A DNA stretch of 64,000 nucleotides, taken from assembly GCF_028751195.1 (NCBI RefSeq), contig NZ_CP066784.1:992001-1056000 (forward strand). Direction: 5' to 3'. This DNA is from Alicyclobacillus sp. ALC3. GTDB lineage: Bacteria; Bacillota; Bacilli; Alicyclobacillales; Alicyclobacillaceae. This document shows, one piece after another, positions 58,103-64,000 of the stretch. Numbering within the stretch: the stretch's first letter is position 1; the number at the start of each line of letters is the position of its first letter. The position numbers were made by a program, and so were the translations under genes. The notes below the pieces were generated by a model, which did no database searches, had not been told where the DNA came from, and saw only the letters and a list, made by a program, of their open reading frames with translations.

Positions 58103-58552
58103 CTACTTCACCGTGATGTGCGTGGACATGTTGTAGTGACCGGAGCCACACGGCACGTCGCAGCGAATGGTGTACTGGCCAGGTTTCGGCGGGGTCCACA
58201 CCAAGTTCACCGGTGGTTGCCCCTGCACCACATCGTGGCGTATCTTCGTACCGTCAATCGAGAAACCATGCGCATTCTCCGTCGCCCGCACTTCAAAATC
58301 AATCGGGCGATTCGCAGCAAAGGTCTTCCGACTCAGGGTCCATTTGAAGTTTGACGCAGTGACCACGACTTTCTGCGCATCAGACGGTATCACTTGGCTT
58401 GCGGGGGTGGCAGGGGTGCCACAACCCGCGATCGCTACAGCTACAAAAACCAGCGTCCCAACAACAAGCCGAGCAGGTCGCCCGCGATGACGCCGTTGCC
58501 TCCGTTGCCTCGACATACCGCTTGATGCCTCGTTGCCTTGCTTGTCCAACAT
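58103..58552 (-). CDS. CuA-domain lipoprotein (cytochrome oxidase subunit II-like)
   Basis: 149 residues. After a basic N-terminus and hydrophobic helix comes the lipobox AIAGC (Cys44), then a cupredoxin domain with the complete CuA ligand set: His95 (ENAHGFS), and C131-x3-C135-x3-H139-x2-M142 (RCDVPCGSGHYNM). There is no TM hairpin or oxidase subunit I nearby, so it is a stand-alone electron or copper carrier anchored by lipid. The start is uncertain: ATG 58552 is used, ATG 58516 and GTG 58603 are alternatives. Confidence 0.82.
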   Translation of the reverse strand: MLDKQGNEASSGMSRQRRQRRHRGRPARLVVGTLVFVAVAIAGCGTPATPASQVIPSDAQKVVVTASNFKWTLSRKTFAANRPIDFEVRATENAHGFSIDGTKIRHDVVQGQPPVNLVWTPPKPGQYTIRCDVPCGSGHYNMSTHITVK

Positions 58553-58613
58553 AGGACTCCAGCCCTCCAGCTTGATGCCGCGTAGTGTGATACAGCCCTC
58601 CACCTACAGAGCA

Positions 58614-59726
58614 CTACAGCACTTCAGAGACCGGGGTGTAGGCCAGGTTGAGTGACTGTGCTACCGCTTCGTACGTGACATGACCTTTCATCACGTTGAC
58701 ACCTTTGGCCAAAGCGCGGTTTTGACGAACGGCTTCAACACCGTGCCCTGCAAGTTGCAAGGCGTAGGGAATGGTCACGTTCGTAAGCGCGTATGTCGAC
58801 GTACGAGGCACTGCTCCCGGCATATTCGCTACCGCGTAGTGCAGAACACCGTATCGCTCGTAGACAGGGTCAGAGTGTGTCGTAATGTGGTCAATGGTTT
58901 CAACCGACCCGCCTTGGTCAATCGCCACATCGACGATGACGCCGCCCGGGTTCATCCCTTTTACCATCTCCGCCGTCACGATTTTTGGAGCGCGCGCGCC
59001 CGGGATGAGGACAGAACCGACAAGCAGGTCACACCCTTCAATCTGCTGTTTGAGATGGTACGCGTTAGACATGACCGTTTTCAGCCGGCCCCCGAACACT
59101 TCATCCAGGTACCGCATGCGTGCTGCACTCGCGTCCAACACCGTGACATCCGCGCCAAGACCCATGGCCATCCGGGCAGCGTTCGTACCGACGACACCAC
59201 CACCCACAATTACCACACGAGCAGGGCGTACCCCAGGGACGCCGCCAAGCAACTCCCCGCGACCACCATGGGCCTTCTCAAGGAAGTGTGCTCCAATTTG
59301 GACCGACATGCGACCAGCGACTTCGCTCATCGGGGTCAACAGAGGCAGGCTGCGGTCATCCAGTTGAACAGTCTCATACGCGATGGCCGTGATGCCACTG
59401 TCGACGAGTGCCTTTGTCAACTCAGGCTCCGGAGCTAAGTGAAGGTACGTAAACAAAATGAGGTCAGACCGGAAATATCCATATTCTGATGGAAGCGGTT
59501 CCTTCACCTTCATAATCATCTCGGCCGTGTCCCACACTTCAGCAGCTGAGGAGGCTACCTTTGCACCTGCTTCTATGTAGGATTTATCCTCAAACCCGCT
59601 GCCAACGCCGCCGCCAGACTCAATCAGTACGTGGTGTCCGGCATTCACCAAAGTGTGTACACCCGCTGGCGTCATAGCAACCCGATTTTCGTTGTTCTTA
59701 ATCTCTTTTGGCACACCAATCCTCAC
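58614..59726 (-). CDS. ald: Alanine dehydrogenase
   Basis: 370 residues. Diagnostic parts: [21 protein letters not shown] at the start (cut here for length: [13 protein letters not shown]), the Lys in [15 protein letters not shown], the His in [14 protein letters not shown], and the NAD fold [22 protein letters not shown]. It converts L-alanine, NAD and water to pyruvate and ammonium; in Bacillus it supports sporulation and alanine use. The GTG at 59726 lies 9 bp after GGGAG. Confidence 0.96.
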   Translation of the reverse strand: MRIGVPKEIKNNENRVAMTPAGVHTLVNAGHHVLIESGGGVGSGFEDKSYIEAGAKVASSAAEVWDTAEMIMKVKEPLPSEYGYFRSDLILFTYLHLAPEPELTKALVDSGITAIAYETVQLDDRSLPLLTPMSEVAGRMSVQIGAHFLEKAHGGRGELLGGVPGVRPARVVIVGGGVVGTNAARMAMGLGADVTVLDASAARMRYLDEVFGGRLKTVMSNAYHLKQQIEGCDLLVGSVLIPGARAPKIVTAEMVKGMNPGGVIVDVAIDQGGSVETIDHITTHSDPVYERYGVLHYAVANMPGAVPRTSTYALTNVTIPYALQLAGHGVEAVRQNRALAKGVNVMKGHVTYEAVAQSLNLAYTPVSEVL

Positions 59727-59845
59727 CCTAAGACGCTCCCTTCCCGCTTCGCGCCCCCCTCAAGCGTGGCGAAGCTGTGCGGTCGACCGCCGCGTGTGGT
59801 TTGACGTAATGCCCGTTTTGTTCGTATACGCCCATTCTGCCCGTA

Positions 59846-60121
59846 TCAGTGTAGATCAGTCGTCTTTGGCTCGACAACTTTCCTGCGCACCTTCCGAACA
59901 GGTCTCTCTTCCACCAGCCGGCCAGCTTGAACCTCACCTTCAATCCACGCTTGAATCCGCTTGGTGTCACTTGGCGCAATACGCCAGTTGCGTTCTCCGT
60001 ACAAAAACGACTCGGCCGTCAACTCCCCCTCCTGCGAGAGAGCGTCGACGGCCGCGCGGACGTATTCAACAGGAACTTGCAACATCGTCGCGAGTTCCGA
60101 CAAGCTAAACCGTGTCGTCAC
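59846..60121 (-). CDS. Hypothetical small protein with HTH-like N-terminus
   Basis: 91 residues, not recognised. The N-terminus (FSLSELATMLQVPVEYVRAAVDALSQEGEL) looks like a helix-turn-helix, and the C-terminus is basic (RPVRKVRRKVVEP). The GTG at 60121 follows GGGGAGG. It lies between ald and the anti-sigma gene on the same strand; a DNA-binding role is only inferred. Confidence 0.55.
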   Translation of the reverse strand: MTTRFSLSELATMLQVPVEYVRAAVDALSQEGELTAESFLYGERNWRIAPSDTKRIQAWIEGEVQAGRLVEERPVRKVRRKVVEPKTTDLH

Positions 60122-60154
60122 CCCATAACCTCCCCTGACTGCATCTCACGCCTG

Positions 60155-61171
60155 TCACCATGTGTGGCGAATGACAAGTACGTTCGCATTCCATTGTAGG
60201 AAATTTGGCGTGTATGATCCAATCAAGGGGGGGAGCACGACTTCTGTGGACTGCCCTGGCGCAACGTGTGTAACACTGGGATCTACAGCCAGCACTTGGT
60301 CAAAGAACCGTTCCACGGACGAGTTTGTCCACGAAGCGCCTACCTGTGGCGAAAACCACACCAACGACAGCAACTGATTGAGGACTATCGGTTTATTTCC
60401 CGTGTTGACCAATCTGGCGCGAACCTCAAACGAGCGGCCTGTACTCGACACGGACCGCGGCACCACATGAACGTTTTGCAACTGTACGCCCGGGGCACTG
60501 GTCAAAATTCTGTCGGCCTTCGCAGCAGTCACCAACTTCGTACTGAAGAAGGCCAATTTCGGCTGTCCAATGATGTGCCCTTGGCTGTTTACATTGACGC
60601 CAATCGGATTAAATGACCAAGTGGCGGTCTGGCTTGGCGCGAGTGGAGTCGAAGGACCGTTCACAAAGTCTATCCAGTTGCTTGTCGAAAGGAGGTCCTG
60701 CCCAGGCCCCGGATGTTGCGTAAACCCGAGAACGCCGACAACGTCTTGCGGTGTCACCACGGTGGTTCCAAGGTTGGTGACGGTTGCCTCAAGAATGGGA
60801 CCACCAGGCGCATTGGCCGGACGAACCACCTTAATTCCGGTGGCAACCAGCTGTGATTTCTGAAGGCCGAAACTCGTCCCTTGCAAGAGTTGATTCGACT
60901 GCCCTGTCGTCGCCGCTGTCGGCGGCGTCGGAGCAACGGGGAGTGAGCGGTCCGTCCAGACAACTCCAGCGACAACAGCGGCCGCACAGACACCGGCTAA
61001 ACCTGCGAACCACGATTTCCAGGCGCCTGTTCGCCGCGGCTGTCGTCGAAGCATGGCTTCACGTTCTCGCTGGCTCGCCTCCTCAAGGATGCGCCGGCGC
61101 AGCGATTCGGAAACTTCGGCCTGCATCATTTCTTGAAAGCGAAGGCGCCACTCATCCTGTGGTTCTGTCAT
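60155..61171 (-). CDS. Membrane-anchored regulator of the second ECF sigma factor
   Basis: 338 residues. A charged N-terminal helix region (about 1-48, RFQEMMQAEVSESLRRRILEEA) without zinc ligands precedes one TM helix (54-72) and a Thr/Val/Pro-rich extracytoplasmic domain with two repeated beta units. The ATG overlaps the sigma stop as ATGA, the usual sigma/anti-sigma coupling, so an anti-sigma role is likely although the ZAS motif is missing. Confidence 0.7.
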   Translation of the reverse strand: MTEPQDEWRLRFQEMMQAEVSESLRRRILEEASQREREAMLRRQPRRTGAWKSWFAGLAGVCAAAVVAGVVWTDRSLPVAPTPPTAATTGQSNQLLQGTSFGLQKSQLVATGIKVVRPANAPGGPILEATVTNLGTTVVTPQDVVGVLGFTQHPGPGQDLLSTSNWIDFVNGPSTPLAPSQTATWSFNPIGVNVNSQGHIIGQPKLAFFSTKLVTAAKADRILTSAPGVQLQNVHVVPRSVSSTGRSFEVRARLVNTGNKPIVLNQLLSLVWFSPQVGASWTNSSVERFFDQVLAVDPSVTHVAPGQSTEVVLPPLIGSYTPNFLQWNANVLVIRHTW

Positions 61172-61713
61172 GAACGCTCACCTCCTTCCATCAACTCACG
61201 CATCAGTGCGCGACCTCGGTGCAGTCTCGTACGAACTGTTGCTTCCGAAATGTCAAGCGTTTGGGCGACCTCCGCGCTCGACATCTCGCGTTGGTAAAAC
61301 AGCACGATGACTTCGCGGTACTTTACGGGCAGGCGATTCACTGCCCGCCAAAGCGAGTCTCGTTCAAGGCGAACAATCGCCGCTTGTTCCGTGTCGTCAC
61401 CGAACTGGTGAGCAGCCTCAGTCTGAAGCGTCAGGTCATTGGTCTCGTGGCGAACTACCCATGACCTCAAGTAGTCTTTGCAGCGATTTGCCGTGATCGA
61501 TAACAACCACGTCTTCACGCCGCTATCTCCCCGAAACGTCTGCATTTTTGTAAAGGCGCGCAGAAACACATCTTGCGTTATATCCTGCGCAACGTGATAG
61601 TTCTTCACATACGAATAGGCGAGGTTCAATACGTCTGACCCATACTCGGTGACCCACGTGTTGAGCTGGTCTAACCGATCGGACGAGCCAGCTTCCATCT
61701 CAAATTCGTCCAC
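61168..61713 (-). CDS. ECF-type RNA polymerase sigma factor (second)
   Basis: 181 residues. Region 2 (DVLNLAYSYVKNYHVAQDITQDVFLRAF) and region 4 (LPVKYREVIVLFYQREMSSAEVAQTLDISEATVRTRLHRGRALMREL; motifs cut) are intact. The GTG at 61713 lies 5 bp after AAAGGA. It is coupled to the membrane gene downstream. The regulon is unknown. Confidence 0.9.
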   Translation of the reverse strand: MDEFEMEAGSSDRLDQLNTWVTEYGSDVLNLAYSYVKNYHVAQDITQDVFLRAFTKMQTFRGDSGVKTWLLSITANRCKDYLRSWVVRHETNDLTLQTEAAHQFGDDTEQAAIVRLERDSLWRAVNRLPVKYREVIVLFYQREMSSAEVAQTLDISEATVRTRLHRGRALMRELMEGGERS

Positions 61714-62133
61714 GAATGTCCTTTCACCCCCGCCACACCTCCAGTCATTAGACGGAGCGCTCTAACGGTATGTGACAAGTTTAGCGGAAGAAAACGCAGG
61801 TCACAAATCTGCCAATTGTTTCATTTTTCACAACTCGAGTTGCTTCGCCGTGCAAAATGAAGTAATCTGTGAATTACGAGTATGGTGAAAGTTGTTGTTT
61901 TGCCAATCTCCCGTGATCTACTTTGCACCACCTAGCAGTTCCAACTTTCCCCATGCTATACCTGAAGAGAGGAGGCTCAGTTAACGAAACAGATGTCATT
62001 GGTAGTCGGCTTCTTTTCAATTCCTTCTTAAATTGGTAGTCCTGCGAGAGCAACTGCTCTTCCACCACTGACGGTATGAATGTCCTTCACTGTTGTTGGT
62101 TCTTGTCTTTTCAATAGAGAAAGGAGACTGTGC
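61714..62133. other. Intergenic region with long leader of the permease gene
   Basis: Holds the palindrome CAACTCGAGTTG (61831-61842), also present at 44169, an extended -10 (TGCTATACC, about 61954-61962), and a small stem AGAGCA/TGCTCT in the leader. No T-box sequence is seen. Confidence 0.4.
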
Positions 62134-63747
62134 ATGGCACAAGGAAAACTCCGTAAGTCCTTGAACTTGCTTGACTTAACATTTCTGGGGTTGGGAGCAA
62201 TTATCGGCTCCGGGTGGCTGTTCGCCGCACAGGCGGGCGCGGTCATGGCTGGTCCTGGGGCGTGGATTGCATGGGTGTTCGGCGCTGTCGCCTGTATGCT
62301 CATCGGTTTGGTCTACGCTGAACTGAGTTCTGCGTGGCCACGAGCCGGCGGTATCATTCGCTATCCTCAGTATTCTCATGGATCGATGGTCGGTTTCTTC
62401 ATGGGGTTTGCGTCGCTATTGGCCTATTCTAGCGTCGCCGGCATCGAAGCGCAGGCAGTGCGTCAATACGCGTCGCACTACATTCCCGCTTTGACCGTCG
62501 CCAACAGTACTACACAGAATTACACAGGCCTTGGCCTCGTGTTTGAGATTGCGTTCCTAGTCATTTTCTTCTTGCTGAACTACTTCAGCGTCACGGTTTT
62601 CGGCAAAGTGAACACGGTGGTCACCGCGTTGAAGTTCATCATGCCGTTTCTCACCCTGGTCATCTTGTTGTTCAACATGCATCCGAGCAATTTTTCCGTC
62701 GGCGGTGCCAGCCCTGGCGGTGCACACGGTATCTTCTCGGCTATTTCGACTGCCGGTATCGTCTTTGCTTTCCTTGGTTTCCGCCAAGCTGTAGACTTCG
62801 CAGGCGAGGCCAAAAACCCGCAGCGTACAGTTCCTTGGGCCATCATTCTCTCGATCTCGCTGGGAGCCTTGGTCTACGTCCTGTTACAGGTCGCGTTCGT
62901 CGGTGCAATGCCCGTCAAGGACTTGGCTCACGGCTGGGCGTCAATCAACTTCAACGCGCCGTTTGCGCAGTTGGCGATTGCGATTGGCATGCAGTGGCTG
63001 GCTCTCCTGCTGTTCGCTGACGCTGTCCTCTCACCGGCAGGTACGGGTAATATCTACACTGGCTCCACCTCGCGCGTTCTGTTCGCTTGGACACGCAACG
63101 GCTACTTCTACTCGCTGTTTGGCAAAATTAACGCTCGCACAGGCTTACCTCGGCCAGCTATCGTGCTCAGCTTCTTCCTCGCCGTGATGTGGATTCTCCC
63201 TTCGAACTTCCACTCTTGGCAAGGTCTCGTTGGCGCAGTTACATCTGCGACAGTAATGACCTACGTGTACGGCCCAGTTTCAGCACTCGCGATGCGCAAG
63301 TCTGCCCCGGACCACCCGCGTGTCTTCCGCCTCGGCGGCATGGGCATCATTGCCCCGCTGGCGTTTATCGCAGGTACATGGATTGTGTACTGGACCGGCT
63401 GGACAATCGACTCCGAGCTCATCGCGATGATTCTCGGCTCCCTTGTCCTCTACTTCGCGTTCATGGACAAAGGCCCGGATAGTATCGCCCGGATGAAACG
63501 CGACTGGAAGTCTGGTATTTGGGTCATCTGCTACTACCTGTTCATCGGCGTGATGACGCGCATCGGTTCGTTCGGACCGATGAAGCATCCGGTGATTCCG
63601 GGTCCATGGGTTGACTCCTTGGTAGTCGCCCTCGGCGCCATCGTGTTCTTCTACTGGGGCGTCGCCAGCCGCCTGAAGGTGCCGGATTTCGCGACGGATG
63701 ACGAGAGTGACTTGTCCAACCACTCAGTCGCTGTCTCCGAAGCGTAA
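62134..63747 (+). CDS. APC-family amino-acid permease
   Basis: 537 residues, about 12 TM helices. The first helix carries the APC substrate-site motif GAIIGSGWLF, and GFRQAVDFAGEAKNPQRTVP matches the TM6 region. It imports an amino acid or related amine by ion coupling; specificity cannot be read. AAAGGAG lies 7 bp before the ATG at 62134. It stands alone, with its own long leader and a terminator. Confidence 0.92.
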   Translation: MAQGKLRKSLNLLDLTFLGLGAIIGSGWLFAAQAGAVMAGPGAWIAWVFGAVACMLIGLVYAELSSAWPRAGGIIRYPQYSHGSMVGFFMGFASLLAYSSVAGIEAQAVRQYASHYIPALTVANSTTQNYTGLGLVFEIAFLVIFFLLNYFSVTVFGKVNTVVTALKFIMPFLTLVILLFNMHPSNFSVGGASPGGAHGIFSAISTAGIVFAFLGFRQAVDFAGEAKNPQRTVPWAIILSISLGALVYVLLQVAFVGAMPVKDLAHGWASINFNAPFAQLAIAIGMQWLALLLFADAVLSPAGTGNIYTGSTSRVLFAWTRNGYFYSLFGKINARTGLPRPAIVLSFFLAVMWILPSNFHSWQGLVGAVTSATVMTYVYGPVSALAMRKSAPDHPRVFRLGGMGIIAPLAFIAGTWIVYWTGWTIDSELIAMILGSLVLYFAFMDKGPDSIARMKRDWKSGIWVICYYLFIGVMTRIGSFGPMKHPVIPGPWVDSLVVALGAIVFFYWGVASRLKVPDFATDDESDLSNHSVAVSEA

Positions 63748-63778
63748 ACACAGAAATCAGCGTTCGAGCAGCTTTCAT

Positions 63779-63822
63779 GAGGGCTGTCCCAAAAGGCAGA
63801 ACATGCCTGGCGGACAGCCCTC
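63779..63822 (+). terminator. Terminator hairpin of the permease gene
   Basis: An 11-bp stem (GAGGGCTGTCC / GGACAGCCCTC) encloses a second 5-bp stem (AGGCA / TGCCT), 31 bp after the stop. Confidence 0.72.
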
Positions 63823-63888
63823 GTTTGCTGTACGCACACGTATAGCCGCTGCCCACGTTGCGTCGGTGAGCGCAAAGTTTTTTCGTGG

Positions 63889-63894
63889 TACACT
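63889..63894 (+). promoter_or_regulatory. Extended -10 for pyrD
   Basis: TACACT with TGG before it (TGGTACACT), 50 bp before the ATG. The -35 is weak. Confidence 0.4.
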
Positions 63895-63944
63895 GTCCGG
63901 AGTTGATGAATACAAACACTTGGCACGGAAGAGGGAAGTCGCCG

Positions 63945-64000
63945 ATGTACCCGCTGGTCCGCAAGCTCTTATTTGGCCTGAACGCAGAAACCGCACACGA
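63945..64000 (+). CDS. pyrD: Dihydroorotate dehydrogenase (quinone-type), 5' end only
   Basis: The window ends after 18 full codons: MYPLVRKLLFGLNAETAH, the N-terminal membrane-associating helix of class 2 dihydroorotate dehydrogenases. The AGAGGGA site is 8 bp before the ATG. Too little is visible to check the FMN domain. Confidence 0.75.
   Translation, partial: MYPLVRKLLFGLNAETAH

Noticed and set aside
58080..58110. tRNA 3' end (GGTTCGAGCC on the minus strand)
   Set aside because: The flanking bases do not pair as a T-stem and the stretch runs into the CuA gene's stop.
61950..62130. T-box riboswitch before the amino-acid permease
   Set aside because: The leader is long and has a small stem, but no T-box core or specifier structure is visible.

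Overview
The window looks like chromosome from a GC-rich, endospore-forming Firmicute, most like the Alicyclobacillus group. This placement is inference. It rests on strong AGGAGG-type ribosome binding sites, frequent GTG and TTG starts, a ytrH-ytrI sporulation pair, the Gram-positive suf order (C-D-S-U-B), a Bacillus-type FadR box and Bacillus-type LexA boxes (GAAC-N4-GTTC). Most genes lie on the minus strand. I see no rRNA, tRNA, transposase or CRISPR array.

Layout. 1-1.6 kb: two-component pair, the regulator cut by the window edge. 1.7-7.1 kb: fadN-fadA-fadE beta-oxidation operon with a palindromic operator at its promoter. 7.3-13.4 kb: D-amino-acid transaminase, HIT and OsmC proteins, and secreted or membrane proteins (cupredoxin, PAP2 phosphatase, phospholipase D-like lipoprotein, PIG-V-like mannosyltransferase). 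13.5-18.4 kb: SOS mutasome operon imuB / DUF6504-like / dnaE2 behind two LexA boxes. 18.6-22.8 kb: small membrane protein, SWIM protein, SNF2 helicase. 22.9-24.1 kb: ytrHI and a YfhH-like gene. 24.1-26.0 kb: repeats. 26.0-28.8 kb: anti-sigma, ECF sigma, sortase and its probable cell-wall substrate. 29-45.4 kb: metabolic genes (M24 peptidase, flavin reductase, yerD, putB, ispH, pncB, IMPase, metallochaperone, aspartase/fumarase-type lyase, MBL hydrolase, hutH, small proteins). 45.5-48.3 kb: fadR-etfB-etfA. 49.6-51.5 kb: nuclease-like DUF559/winged-helix protein, small protein, Rrf2 regulator. 51.5-57.5 kb: suf Fe-S operon with sufT-like gene. 58-64 kb: CuA lipoprotein, ald, a second ECF sigma/anti-sigma pair, amino-acid permease, start of pyrD.

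How the genes work together. fadNAE and fadR-etfBA form the fatty-acid oxidation system: FadE electrons pass to EtfAB. sufCDSUB, the Rieske-type protein, Rrf2 regulator and SufT-like protein form an Fe-S assembly block that would serve IspH and others. ImuB/DnaE2 form a DNA-damage-induced mutagenic polymerase pair.

The most unusual content is non-coding. Five arrays of short palindromes sit next to gene 3' ends. Family 1 (core GTGTCA-N3-TGACAC, exact 41-bp period) has 24, 6 and 5 copies. Family 2 (core GCGCCA-N3-TGGCGC, 81- and 71-bp periods) has two arrays. A TAGCGAC-rich hairpin element flanks two of the family-1 arrays as an inverted pair 32 kb apart, about 94% identical by eye. A DUF559-type nuclease-like protein with a winged-helix domain is encoded at the edge of one family-2 array. 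These arrays, possibly with that gene, are the best candidate here for an undescribed system.
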